This document shows, piece by piece, positions 44,502-53,336 of a DNA stretch of 60,643 nucleotides. The notes under the pieces are model-generated. The model was not told the origin of the DNA. It did no database searches and saw nothing but the letters and a program-made list of their open reading frames with translations. The translations under genes and the position numbers were made by a program. The stretch's first letter is position 1. The number at the start of each line of letters is the position of its first letter. The DNA lies in NCBI GenBank assembly GCA_030698405.1, contig JAUYMU010000078.1, forward strand, positions 1-60,643, given 5' to 3'. The stretch comes from Bacteroidota bacterium (GTDB lineage Bacteria > Bacteroidota > Bacteroidia > Bacteroidales > Prolixibacteraceae).

Positions 44502-45128
44502 ATGACGACAAATAAGCTGATATTTGAATCCTGTGTTGAAACACTTGAAGATGCAATTATTGCCGAAGAAAAAGGCGCTAACCGCATCGAGTTGTGTTCA
44601 GAACTTGAGCAGGATGGTTTGACACCTTCCCGTGAATTGACCGCACAATGCGTGTATTACTTATCCATTCCGGTGATGGCAATGGTTCGGCCTCGCGGTG
44701 GTAATTTTTTTTATTCTGAAGAAGAAATTAAACAGATGGAAGCTGAAATTGAATTTTTCAAACAGGCAGGCGTTGCCGGAGTTGTGTTTGGATTGCTCAC
44801 CAATGAAGGCAAAATTGACATTGAAAACACCCGCAGACTGGCTAAACTTGCTTTCCCTTTGGAAGTGACTTTTCACAAAGCCATCGATTACACAGGCGAC
44901 CTGTTAAAATCATTTCAGGAACTGAATGAAATTGAAGGAATTACCAGGGTATTGACTTCCGGAGGAATGGACACTGCATGGAATGGCCGGGAAGTATTAA
45001 AACAAATGCAAAGGTTGCCTGACCGGAAAATCAAAATTATTACTGCCGGAAAAGTACTTCCGGAGAACCGAACCCGGATTGCCGAATTTACCGGGATTAG
45101 CGAATTACATGGAAAGAAAATAGTTTAA
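44502..45128 (+). CDS. cutC: CutC family protein
   Basis: A 208-residue TIM-barrel protein of the CutC family, once linked to copper tolerance although its biochemical function is disputed. FESCVETLEDAIIAEEKGANRIELCSELEQDGLTPS at the N-terminus, VMVRPRGGNF (as MAMVRPRGGNFFYSEEE), and LTSGGMDTAWNG are the conserved segments. Two conserved Cys residues (about 11 and 32) are present. It is slightly shorter than the roughly 240-residue typical size but the ends look complete. It is monocistronic. Confidence 0.93.
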   Translation: MTTNKLIFESCVETLEDAIIAEEKGANRIELCSELEQDGLTPSRELTAQCVYYLSIPVMAMVRPRGGNFFYSEEEIKQMEAEIEFFKQAGVAGVVFGLLTNEGKIDIENTRRLAKLAFPLEVTFHKAIDYTGDLLKSFQELNEIEGITRVLTSGGMDTAWNGREVLKQMQRLPDRKIKIITAGKVLPENRTRIAEFTGISELHGKKIV

Positions 45129-45255
45129 TGTTAATTCATTAGAATATATTGCATTATTAGTCGAATAAATTAAATGAAATCATTGTTTGTTTTTTTGAAA
45201 TACCTAAAATTGCACCACAATTATTAATCTAAGTATTTCAAGAAAACATTTAAAA

Positions 45256-45813
45256 ATGAGAACAATTAAACTATTTTCAGTTATAGTGATTTTAAGCGCG
45301 ATCACTTCTTTTTCATGGGCACAAACTGTTTCCCAGTCAAACAAAAGCCTTTACAAAGCATTCGAAATGTCTGCCAGCGAAGGGTTGAACCTTCAGGCAG
45401 CCGCCAAAGTTGGTATCCAGCCGGTTTACGGTATTTTCGGAATAGGAACGCAGTTTCTCTCTGAAGACTACAAATGGGCTTTTGGCTTGGGTATCGGAAC
45501 TCACCTGATGAAGCAGGAGAAACAATCGCTGAACCTCGAATACATGATTTACCATGTCAACCAGAATGAAATCTGGACTGACAACTACAACAACCTTCAG
45601 CAGGTTAAATTGCATTATAGCAGACGTTTAGGTGAAAAAGTAAGCGTTTTTGGAGGTCCCAGCCTTAATTTAAATATTGCCGAAAACAAGGAAAGTTTTG
45701 GGCACACTTTCGAAAGCACTTTCGCACCGTACGATATTTATTCGAATATTGGAGACAATCACACTGTCAAAGGCTGGGTTGGATTTACATTGGGTATCCG
45801 GTTCGATAAATAG
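45256..45813 (+). CDS. Small outer-membrane beta-barrel-like protein, unknown function
   Basis: A 185-residue protein with a signal peptide (about 1-22, LFSVIVILSAITSFSWAQ). The rest has alternating polar and hydrophobic strands with aromatic ends (GIFGIGTQFL, WAFGLGIGTHLM, SLNLEYMIYHVN, VKLHYSRRLG, GWVGFTLGIRF), consistent with a porin-like small beta barrel. No family is recognised. It ends in a typical barrel C-terminus (RFDK). Confidence 0.75.
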   Translation: MRTIKLFSVIVILSAITSFSWAQTVSQSNKSLYKAFEMSASEGLNLQAAAKVGIQPVYGIFGIGTQFLSEDYKWAFGLGIGTHLMKQEKQSLNLEYMIYHVNQNEIWTDNYNNLQQVKLHYSRRLGEKVSVFGGPSLNLNIAENKESFGHTFESTFAPYDIYSNIGDNHTVKGWVGFTLGIRFDK

Positions 45814-45841
45814 TTTGGATCTCAGGAAACAAATAATGTAA

Positions 45842-45874
45842 AAGCCCTGCCAATTTTATTAACTGGCAGGGCTT
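45842..45874. terminator. Bidirectional terminator between convergent genes
   Basis: AAGCCCTGCCA and TGGCAGGGCTT form a perfect 11-bp stem with an 11-base loop between genes ending at 45813 (plus) and 45898 (minus). Confidence 0.8.
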
Positions 45875-45897
45875 CTAAATAAAAGTATCACTATTTA

Positions 45898-47265
45898 TCA
45901 AAGGTTTTCGCCATAAGCAAACCCTTCGCGGGCGGGTTCTTTAATGTAGGCATCCAATTCAGGATGGTTGGTCACTTTCATGCTCGCGGCATCATATTCG
46001 ATGCGGGTATTGAACCGCTGGGCCAAAACCCCGGTCAGCGACATTTCCATTAACTGCGTGGCATAATCGAAGTTCGAACCGCATTCCTTGCCGTTTTTAA
46101 TGGCATCGATCCATTCGCGCTGCGGATTTTCTTCAAATGTTCTTGGAATTGTTTGTGCCGGTAAGCTCTTCTGGAATTCGGTCCACTCATCGCCGGGCAA
46201 TAAGATTTTAGGCTGGTTCGGACGACCACCAGTCATCAGGCAGTTTTTGTCGCCAACCATAATCATTCCACTTCCGGGTAATTTCTCAAGGTTCCACTCC
46301 GGACGAAGTTCAGGTTTCAATCCACCTTCAAACCAGCGCATTGTTAGCGGTACTTTTTCTCCACGTGTAGGAAAATCCCAGCGAATAATTGCCTGATCGG
46401 AAACAAATCCATTGTCGGGAACTGGTGTTTTAAATTCGGCTTCCACTACATCGGGCATTCCCATATCCAGCGCCCAGAAAGGGGCATCGAGCGTGTGGCA
46501 ACACCAGTCGCCGAGTTCTCCGTTACCAAAATCGAACCAGCTACGCCATGTTTTCGGTACGTAAATTTCGTTGTACGGGCGGAATGCTGCCGGTCCAACC
46601 CACAAATTCCAGTCTAAATAATCCGGAACAGGCTGTTCTGGAGGCGGAAAACTTTCCGGTTTATTGAAGTATTTTCCGAGTCCAAAAGTTGGCCCGTCGA
46701 ACCACGCAATTACTTCGGTAACATTTCCTAAAAGTCCGGCTTCGTACCATTCTTTTACCTGACGGATTCCGTTGGTGGCGTGTCCCTGGTTGGCCATTTG
46801 GGTTACAACTCCGTAATGTTTTGCGGCTTTCTGTAGGGTGCGTAATTGCCAGATGTTGTGTGCAAGCGGTTTTTCAACGATCACGTGTTTGCCTAATTCC
46901 ATTGCTGCCATGGCTGCCGGAAAATGTGTATGGTCGGGGGTACAAACCATCACCGCATCAATTTCCTTGTGCATTTCGTCGAACATCACCCTGAAATCCT
47001 TGTAGCGTTTGGCATTGGGCATCACTTTGTAGCCTTCAGCAGCGCGGTTGTCGTCCACATCGCAAAGTGCGACAATATTCTCGTTCCACGTTGGATCTTT
47101 CTGGTTAATCAGTTTGCTCCAGTTCGATTTGCCTTGTCCGCCAACGCCAATTACAGCAATATTCATGCGGTTAGATGGCGAACAACTCATCATGTTCGGG
47201 ATTAAAAATGCTCCGGCAGAGAGTATCGATGCCGATTTTAGAAAATCTCTTCTTGTTGGTTTCAT
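45898..47265 (-). CDS. Gfo/Idh/MocA oxidoreductase with Tat signal
   Basis: A 455-residue exported NAD(P)-dependent sugar oxidoreductase-like protein. The N-terminus (MKPTRRDFLKSASILSAGAFLIP) is a twin-arginine signal, and NMMSC suggests possible lipidation. The Rossmann fold has IAVIGVGGQGKSNW and the family EKPLAHN motif (lysine in VEKPLAHNIW) with HTHFPAAMAAMELGKHV. The C-terminal domain includes GDWCCHTLDAPFWALDMG. Substrate unknown, probably a sugar or inositol derivative. The ATG at 47265 is chosen because it starts the Tat signal. Confidence 0.92.
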   Translation of the reverse strand: MKPTRRDFLKSASILSAGAFLIPNMMSCSPSNRMNIAVIGVGGQGKSNWSKLINQKDPTWNENIVALCDVDDNRAAEGYKVMPNAKRYKDFRVMFDEMHKEIDAVMVCTPDHTHFPAAMAAMELGKHVIVEKPLAHNIWQLRTLQKAAKHYGVVTQMANQGHATNGIRQVKEWYEAGLLGNVTEVIAWFDGPTFGLGKYFNKPESFPPPEQPVPDYLDWNLWVGPAAFRPYNEIYVPKTWRSWFDFGNGELGDWCCHTLDAPFWALDMGMPDVVEAEFKTPVPDNGFVSDQAIIRWDFPTRGEKVPLTMRWFEGGLKPELRPEWNLEKLPGSGMIMVGDKNCLMTGGRPNQPKILLPGDEWTEFQKSLPAQTIPRTFEENPQREWIDAIKNGKECGSNFDYATQLMEMSLTGVLAQRFNTRIEYDAASMKVTNHPELDAYIKEPAREGFAYGENL

Positions 47266-47312
47266 AGTTGGTTTATAAATATTGAATTTAGCGGCATAAA
47301 TGTAGAAATTAT

Positions 47313-48386
47313 TTATTTGAAAAAATGTTTCGAATCGCCCCATTCGCCATAACCTATTTCGCAGCCTGAAATTTCAATCCGCGCTTCCAGGCAGTTTTTG
47401 CACAATTCGGCATCTTCATCCAGACAAGGTTTGTCTTCGTACAACTGGTATTCTTTGCGGTATTTTACTGAAGTTAGGTTGGGCATCAGGATGTTGGCTC
47501 CAATTGTCAGCGCTTTTTCACGACCGGCCGGATCAATTGCCTGTAATGCCGTTGCAGCGGCAATATTGATGTCGGGCATCAGCAAACGCAAAGTCGCTAT
47601 CATTTTCAGGGCAAGGTCAAACCGCTCCTGTTTGGTTTTTATGTTTTTCCTGAATTCGTAAAGCGGCGTGTCTTCGTGTTCAATGTACGGTCCCATTCCA
47701 ACCATGTCAACATCAATTTGTTTGAAGAACAAAAGATCGTTGGCCAAATCCTCAATGGTTTGAAATGGAAAACCGATCATTACACCGGTTCCAAACTGAT
47801 ATCCGGTAGCCTTTAAATCTTTTAATGCCTGAAGTCGTCGCTCAAAACTGTGGAAATCATTTTCAGGATGAATTTTTCGGTACAAATCAGGATTGGAACT
47901 TTCGACCCGAAGCAAATAACGGTGCGCCCCGCTTTCGCGCCACTGACTGTAGGTTTCGAATGTTTGTTCTCCGCAGGAAAGGGTAATTCCAAGCTCTCCA
48001 TTGGAAAGTTCCTTGATTTTCCGGAGCAGCAAATCAACCCGATTTACAAATGCCGGAGACGACAACTCGCCCGATTGAAGCACCACCGAACCAAAACGGT
48101 TTTCCCAGGCAAAGCGGCAGGCTTCCAGAATTTCGTCATCGGTCGCCTCGTAGCGAATTACTTTTTCGTTGCTTTTGCGGATTCCGCAATATAGACAGTC
48201 TTTTGCGCAGATGTTCGAGAATTCAACCAATCCGCGGAAATACACTTTGTTACCAACCGTTTGCAGCTTAACGGCTTGTGCCCGCTGAAAAAGTAGCATT
48301 CGGTTATCGCCTTCGGCAAGCAATAAAGTCACCAGATCGCTTTGCGAAAAATCGGTTTGAAGCAGTATTTCCTTAAATGTTTTCAT
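47313..48386 (-). CDS. hydE: [FeFe]-hydrogenase H-cluster maturase HydE (radical SAM)
   Basis: Radical-SAM enzyme that, with HydF and HydG, builds the H-cluster diiron subsite. From ATG 48386 it has 357 residues. The CX3CX2C cluster motif is Cys60, 64 and 67 (ICAKDCLYCGIR), followed by SGELSSPAFVNRVD, TLSCGEQTFETYSQWRESG, RVESSNPDLYRKIHP and GTGVMIGFPFQT. Its presence supports functional hydrogenases here; HydF and HydG are not in the window. Confidence 0.95.
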   Translation of the reverse strand: MKTFKEILLQTDFSQSDLVTLLLAEGDNRMLLFQRAQAVKLQTVGNKVYFRGLVEFSNICAKDCLYCGIRKSNEKVIRYEATDDEILEACRFAWENRFGSVVLQSGELSSPAFVNRVDLLLRKIKELSNGELGITLSCGEQTFETYSQWRESGAHRYLLRVESSNPDLYRKIHPENDFHSFERRLQALKDLKATGYQFGTGVMIGFPFQTIEDLANDLLFFKQIDVDMVGMGPYIEHEDTPLYEFRKNIKTKQERFDLALKMIATLRLLMPDINIAAATALQAIDPAGREKALTIGANILMPNLTSVKYRKEYQLYEDKPCLDEDAELCKNCLEARIEISGCEIGYGEWGDSKHFFK

Positions 48387-48411
48387 CTTGGCGATAAAAA
48401 TACGAAATAAT

Positions 48412-48477
48412 AGCCCCATCCCCAACCCTTCCCCTGATTCGACAAGCTCATCAACCGAAAAAGGGAAGGGAGTTGGT
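48412..48477. repeat. C/G-rich repeat, inverted copy D
   Basis: GCCCCATCCCCAACCCTTCC ... AGGGAAGGGAGTTGG. It is the reverse-oriented relative of copies A, B and C, upstream of hydE. Confidence 0.6.
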
Positions 48478-48561
48478 TAATGCATTTGGAATGATTTATT
48501 TTCAAAGATAAGTAGAGAAAATGATTTCAAAATTGGTATTGAACTGATCGGGAGGTTCTTT

Positions 48562-48607
48562 CTCCCCTTCCGCCAGATGGCGGAGAGGGGTTGGGGGAGG
48601 CTTCTTG
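48562..48607. repeat. C/G-rich palindromic repeat, copy C
   Basis: CTCCCCTTCCGCCA / TGGCGGAGAGGGG stem with the GGTTGGGGGAGGCTTCTT tail, same family as copies A and B. It lies just before the marR operator. Confidence 0.75.
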
Positions 48608-48610
48608 TTT

Positions 48611-48634
48611 GTTAGAATAATCTAACTATATTTG
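48611..48634 (+). promoter_or_regulatory. marR promoter and operator
   Basis: GTTAGA-ATAA-TCTAAC (48611-48626) is a perfect 6-bp-arm palindrome directly abutting TATATTTG (48627-48634), a TAnnTTTG box that ends four bases before the marR ATG. A similar site lies before the P-type ATPase, so MarR autoregulation and control of the ATPase are likely. Confidence 0.55.
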
Positions 48635-48638
48635 CGGC

Positions 48639-49055
48639 ATGGAAAAACTGGTTGAAGCTATTGCGAAACTTTCGCGCGAGATTGGCCACATGGAAGAAGC
48701 GGCCAAAGATCAATTCGATTTTAAGGAATTGACCTTGACGCAAATGAATTATCTGGAGACCATCAGTCAGTTGGGGAACCCCAATTTAACTGAGTTGGCT
48801 GCTGAGATGCACATGACCAAACCTACCACCAAAGTTGCTGTAGATAAGCTGATAGAGAAGGGTTTTATCTTCCGGGTGAAGTCGGATGAAGACCGCAGAA
48901 GCGCTCATTTTCATCTTACTGTGAAGGGAAAGCTGATCAATCACACCCACGATTTTGCACACAAACAAATGGCTGAGCTGATTAAACTGAAATTGGATCA
49001 GACAGAGGTTGGACTACTCGAAATGTTGCTCGAAAAGGTATTCCGCAAACAATAA
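48639..49055 (+). CDS. MarR-family transcriptional regulator
   Basis: A 138-residue winged-helix regulator. The recognition region is LTELAAEMHMTKPTTKVAVDKLIEKGFI, and the wing is RVKSDEDRRSAHFHLTVKGK. It probably binds the two TTAGAAT-type palindromes flanking its own gene (48611, 49071) and controls itself and the adjacent P-type ATPase. The ligand is unknown. It is transcribed with a very short or absent leader. Confidence 0.92.
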   Translation: MEKLVEAIAKLSREIGHMEEAAKDQFDFKELTLTQMNYLETISQLGNPNLTELAAEMHMTKPTTKVAVDKLIEKGFIFRVKSDEDRRSAHFHLTVKGKLINHTHDFAHKQMAELIKLKLDQTEVGLLEMLLEKVFRKQ

Positions 49056-49070
49056 AAATTTAGGCTTTTA

Positions 49071-49086
49071 GTTAGAATATTCTTAT
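49071..49086 (+). promoter_or_regulatory. Second MarR-type operator before the P-type ATPase
   Basis: GTTAGAATATTCTTAT shares 13 of 16 positions with the site at 48611-48626 and includes the perfect core AGAATATTCT. It lies 10 bases before the ATPase start. Confidence 0.5.
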
Positions 49087-49095
49087 CAAATAATC

Positions 49096-51642
49096 ATGAC
49101 CATCGATTTAAATTCAGAAAAATATAAAGGCCTGACAAACGATCAGGTTCTGGAGAAACGACACCGCGAAGGACTGAACGAATTACCATCGTCGAAACCC
49201 AAAAACCTGTTTGCAATTGCCTGGGGAGTTGTAAAAGAGCCTATGTTTATGCTGCTTGTTGCATGCGGTGTTTTGTACCTTATTTTGGGCGACGTTCAGG
49301 AGGGATTGATGTTGATGTGCTTTGTTATCTTCATCATGGGCATCGAATTTTATCAGGAAAAGAAAACCGAAAAGGCGCTGGATGCATTGAAAGATATGGC
49401 AAGTCCGCGAGCTTTGGTTATTCGGGAGGGTATTGAAAAACGTATAGCAGGCCGCGATGTGGTGACCGACGATCTGGTAATTTTACAGGAAGGCGACCGT
49501 GTTCCGGCCGATGCCACGGTTTTGTATTCGGTGAACCTGATGGCTGACGAATCGCTGCTGACCGGCGAGTCGGTTTCGGTGCGCAAATCGGAATGGAATG
49601 GGACAGACAAAAATACTCATCCCGGTGGCGATGATTTACCTTTTGTGTATTCCGGATCGATGATCGTACAGGGAAATGGCATCGTAAAAGTGACTGCAAT
49701 TGCGTCGAATACCGAAATCGGCAAAATCGGCAAAGCGCTCGATTCGGTGGTAGAAGAACCGACCAAGCTGAAAACGGAGATGGCTACATTGGTTAAACGA
49801 CTTGCCATTATTGGTATTTTAATGTGTGTATTGGTTATTGTGGTTTATACCCTCACCCGGGGCGATTTACTGAAAGGTTTTTTGGCCGGAATTACCCTTG
49901 CAATGGCAATGTTGCCCGAAGAATTTCCGGTGGTGCTGACGGTTTTTATGGCTTTGGGCGCCTGGCGGATGTCGAAGAAAAATGTACTGACACGCAAACC
50001 TTCAGCCGTTGAAACACTGGGTTCAGCAACTGTTCTTTGTACAGATAAAACGGGTACGCTTACCCAAAATAAAATGACGGTTACACGTCTTTACAATGGG
50101 GAAAACTTTCATACTGTCAGTAAATCAAACGGTTTTCCTGATGAGTTTCACGAAATAATCGAATACGGAATTTTGTCGAGCCAAACCAACCCGTTTGACC
50201 CGATGGAACGCGCCATTACCAACATGGGCGAGGCTTATCTGCAAAATACAGAGCACATTCATACCGACTGGCAGATGGTGAAGGAATATCCGCTTTCGAA
50301 AGATTTGCTGGCTATGTCGCGCGTTTTTACCAATCACGAAAAGCATCGGCAAACCATTGCCACCAAAGGCGCTCCGGAAGCGATTTTCGAATTGTGCCAC
50401 CTTTCAACTGCGGAAATTGTGAAATTTTCAGCAGCAGTTGCCGAAATGGCTTCTGCCGGATTGCGTGTTTTGGGCGTGGCCAAATCAATGATTGGCAACA
50501 AAAACCTGCCGGAAATTCAGCACGATTTTGATTTTGAATTTATTGGATTGATCGCCTTGTCAGACCCGATTCGGGAAACGGTTCCTTTGGCTGTAGGCGA
50601 ATGTTACCAGGCCGGAATTCGGGTGATAATGATCACGGGCGATTATCCGGTTACTGCCATGAACATTGCCCGCGAAATCGGATTGAAAAACCACGCGGTT
50701 TCAATCAGCGGAACTGAACTTCAGGAAATGACCGAAGAGGAGCTGGCTGAGCGGATTAAAGATGTGAATGTTTTTGCCCGTGTGGTTCCGGAGCAGAAAC
50801 TGAAGATTGTAAATGCGCTGAAACGAAACGGCGAAATTGTGGCCATGACCGGCGATGGCGTAAACGATGCACCCGCCCTGAAGGCTGCCAACATTGGTAT
50901 CGCAATGGGAGAAAAGGGAACCGATGTTGCCCGCGAAGCCTCGTCGCTGGTGCTGATGGACGATAATTTTGCTTCGATTGTGGGTGCTGTAAAAATGGGG
51001 CGCCGCATTTTTGATAACCTGCAAAAAGCATTGGGCTACATTTTTGCCATCCACGTTCCAATCGCCGGATTGTCGCTTATTCCGGTGTTTGTGGCCGACT
51101 GGCCTCTGTTGCTCTGGCCGGTTCACATTGTGTTTCTGGAACTGATTATCGATCCGGCCTGTTCCATCATTTTTGAGGCAGAAAAGGAAGAGAAAAACGT
51201 AATGAACCGTCCTCCAAAAGATATCAATGAGCCGTTTTTCGGGGCTAAAAAGATTTGGCTGAGTTGTTCGCAGGGAATCGGGATTCTGATGATTGTTTTT
51301 GCAGTATATTTTTTTGGAATGAAATATTATTCGGAGCAGGAAGTTCGTGCACTGGCTTTTACCACGCTGATTGCCGCCAACATCGCGGTTATTCTCTCGA
51401 ACCGTTCGTGGACGCGCAACATTTTCCAGATACTTCTCACCTCCAATAAAACCGTTAAATGGGTAGTTGGCGGCGCCGCTTTTTTCCTGATCCTGATCCT
51501 GAATGTACCATTTTTACTTCAACTTTTCCAGTTCGAGAAAATTAGTCTGACAGAAGCGCTGATATGTATTGTTGCCGGTTTTTCGAGTATTATTTGGTTT
51601 GAAATGTACAAGGTTTGGAGAAGTTGGGGACGAGCGAGTTGA
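49096..51642 (+). CDS. P-type cation-transporting ATPase (Ca2+-type)
   Basis: An 848-residue inner-membrane pump of the P2 type. The phosphorylated Asp317 is in CTDKTGTLTQNKM; TGES in the actuator domain (LLTGESVSVRKSEW), KGAPE (nucleotide binding) and MTGDGVNDAPALKAANIGIAMG (hinge) are all present. M4 carries AMAMLPEEFPVVLTVF, where PEEFP is the variant found in Ca2+/Mn2+-type bacterial pumps. Ten membrane helices are expected. The adjacent marR gene suggests metal- or stress-responsive control. Confidence 0.93.
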   Translation: MTIDLNSEKYKGLTNDQVLEKRHREGLNELPSSKPKNLFAIAWGVVKEPMFMLLVACGVLYLILGDVQEGLMLMCFVIFIMGIEFYQEKKTEKALDALKDMASPRALVIREGIEKRIAGRDVVTDDLVILQEGDRVPADATVLYSVNLMADESLLTGESVSVRKSEWNGTDKNTHPGGDDLPFVYSGSMIVQGNGIVKVTAIASNTEIGKIGKALDSVVEEPTKLKTEMATLVKRLAIIGILMCVLVIVVYTLTRGDLLKGFLAGITLAMAMLPEEFPVVLTVFMALGAWRMSKKNVLTRKPSAVETLGSATVLCTDKTGTLTQNKMTVTRLYNGENFHTVSKSNGFPDEFHEIIEYGILSSQTNPFDPMERAITNMGEAYLQNTEHIHTDWQMVKEYPLSKDLLAMSRVFTNHEKHRQTIATKGAPEAIFELCHLSTAEIVKFSAAVAEMASAGLRVLGVAKSMIGNKNLPEIQHDFDFEFIGLIALSDPIRETVPLAVGECYQAGIRVIMITGDYPVTAMNIAREIGLKNHAVSISGTELQEMTEEELAERIKDVNVFARVVPEQKLKIVNALKRNGEIVAMTGDGVNDAPALKAANIGIAMGEKGTDVAREASSLVLMDDNFASIVGAVKMGRRIFDNLQKALGYIFAIHVPIAGLSLIPVFVADWPLLLWPVHIVFLELIIDPACSIIFEAEKEEKNVMNRPPKDINEPFFGAKKIWLSCSQGIGILMIVFAVYFFGMKYYSEQEVRALAFTTLIAANIAVILSNRSWTRNIFQILLTSNKTVKWVVGGAAFFLILILNVPFLLQLFQFEKISLTEALICIVAGFSSIIWFEMYKVWRSWGRAS

Positions 51643-51696
51643 GAGGGGAAATATGATTGCTCAACGTAAAAATGTGCTTATACCTGTGCGATGGCT

Positions 51697-53187
51697 TTAC
51701 TCTTTCCCATTTATTGTTATCATTATTTCTCTGAAACTTTCCAGTCCTGCTTCAAGATTTTCAATTATCTCACCGGCTAAAACATCAGGATCAGGCAAGT
51801 TGTCAAGGTCTGCAAGTGATTTATCCTTTATCCATGTAATGTCAAGCGAGGTCTTGTCACGTTTGATGATTTCATCATAAGTGAATTTTCTCCAGCGTCC
51901 TTCAGAATTTGTGTCGGCGTTGTAAATTTCTTTGCGTTTGTGTCTATTGTCTGGATTGTAGCAACTGATAAAGTCACGAAGGTCTTCTAATTTAAGCGGA
52001 TTCTTTTTCAGTGTAAAATGAATGTTGGTTCTGAAATCATAAATCCAAATATCCTTTGTCCAAGGCAGTTTTGCCGCAGGTTTGTTGTCAAAGAAAAGCA
52101 CATTTGCTTTTACACCTTGTTTGTAGAAAATCCCTGTCGGTAAACGAAGAATTGTATGTAGTTCGGTTGTTGCCATTAACTTTTTACGAACTGTTTCGCC
52201 TGCTCCGCCCTCAAACAAAACATTGTCAGGCAATACAACTGCCGCTTGTCCTGTGGATTTGAGCAGTGTCCTGATGTGCTGAACAAAGTTCAACTGCTTG
52301 TTACTTGATGTTTCCCAAAAGTCCTGTCTGTTGTAAGTTAGTTCATCCGTTTCTTGTTCTCCTTCTTCATTTGTCGCGGTCATGCTACTTTTTCTGCCAA
52401 ACGGTGGATTGGCTAAAACATAGTCGACACGTAAACCACTATCCGAAATCAAGGCATCTGCCGGAGAAATAAAGTTCTCACTTTCAAAATCGCCAATGTT
52501 GTGTAAAAACAGATTCATCAAACACATTCTTCTTGTGTTTGGCACAATCTCATTTCCGAAAAATGTTTCGTGTTTTAAAAAATGCTTTTGTGTCTTATCA
52601 AGTTTCTGCTTTGCAATAAGATCATAAGCAGCAAGGAAGAATCCACCAGTTCCACATGCAGGGTCTGCAATGGTTTTCATAGGTTCAGGTTGAACACATT
52701 CCACCATTGCTCTAATCAAAGCTCTTGGTGTAAAATATTGACCTGCTCCGCTTTTCGTATCCTCTGCGTTTTTCTCTAAAAGACCTTCATAAATAGTTCC
52801 TTTAATGTCTGCTCCAAGTGTTGCCCATTGCTCTTTATCAATCATGTCAATGATTTTATAAAGCATGGCTGGTTCTTTAATCTTGTTCTGACTTTGCACA
52901 AAGATTTGGCCCAAAACACCTTTTTGTTTTGATAATACACTCAAGGTTTTTGTGTAATGTAATTCTAATTCATCACCGCGTTTTGAAGTGAGGCTTTCCC
53001 AATTGTTTTCTATTGGAATGGGTAATTTCCTGTCATATGGTGGTTTGCTGAATTCATCAGCCATTTTTAAGAACAACAAATAGGTGAGTTGTTCCAAATA
53101 GTCGCCGTAGCCAACGCCAATATCTCTTAGCGGATTACAGAATGACCATACTTTACTGACAATTGCTGATGTATTTTCGTTATTCAT
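51697..53187 (-). CDS. hsdM: Type I restriction-modification methyltransferase (M) subunit
   Basis: A 496-residue N6-adenine methyltransferase. An N-terminal helical HsdM_N domain (about 1-130, FCNPLRDIGVGYGDYLEQLTYLLFLKMADE) is followed by the SAM-binding motif I DPACGTGGFFLAAYD and the catalytic motif IV NPPFGRKSS. It should form M2S1 with HsdS. Its start lies just after the TATCCGGC repeats. Unusually, two other genes lie between it and hsdS. Confidence 0.95.
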   Translation of the reverse strand: MNNENTSAIVSKVWSFCNPLRDIGVGYGDYLEQLTYLLFLKMADEFSKPPYDRKLPIPIENNWESLTSKRGDELELHYTKTLSVLSKQKGVLGQIFVQSQNKIKEPAMLYKIIDMIDKEQWATLGADIKGTIYEGLLEKNAEDTKSGAGQYFTPRALIRAMVECVQPEPMKTIADPACGTGGFFLAAYDLIAKQKLDKTQKHFLKHETFFGNEIVPNTRRMCLMNLFLHNIGDFESENFISPADALISDSGLRVDYVLANPPFGRKSSMTATNEEGEQETDELTYNRQDFWETSSNKQLNFVQHIRTLLKSTGQAAVVLPDNVLFEGGAGETVRKKLMATTELHTILRLPTGIFYKQGVKANVLFFDNKPAAKLPWTKDIWIYDFRTNIHFTLKKNPLKLEDLRDFISCYNPDNRHKRKEIYNADTNSEGRWRKFTYDEIIKRDKTSLDITWIKDKSLADLDNLPDPDVLAGEIIENLEAGLESFREIMITINGKE

Positions 53188-53200
53188 ATACTAATTTTTC

Positions 53201-53296
53201 TATCCGGCGATATCCGGCAAATGTTTTTTTTACTAATTACTTGGTAAACAAGCATTATTTTGTATTTCAGAACTGCTATCCGGCAAAGTCCGGCAA
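53201..53296. repeat. Two tandem pairs of TATCCGGCRA before hsdM
   Basis: TATCCGGCGA and TATCCGGCAA are contiguous at 53201-53220. TATCCGGCAA and AGTCCGGCAA are contiguous at 53277-53296, 57 bases further on. A degenerate copy (TATTCCGGTAAC) lies at about 53331. They lie between the AlbA_2 gene and hsdM, the first pair 13 bases before the hsdM start, and could be operators. No other gene content is seen in 53188-53336. Confidence 0.65.
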
Positions 53297-53336
53297 TATT
53301 TCTTATTCGTTGAATTTAATTCGTATTCCGGTAACA

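Noticed and set aside
47313-48386. HydG or biotin synthase instead of HydE
   Set aside because: The C-terminal third lacks the extra cluster-binding domain of HydG, and the CGIRKSN and SGELSSPAFV segments fit HydE better than BioB.
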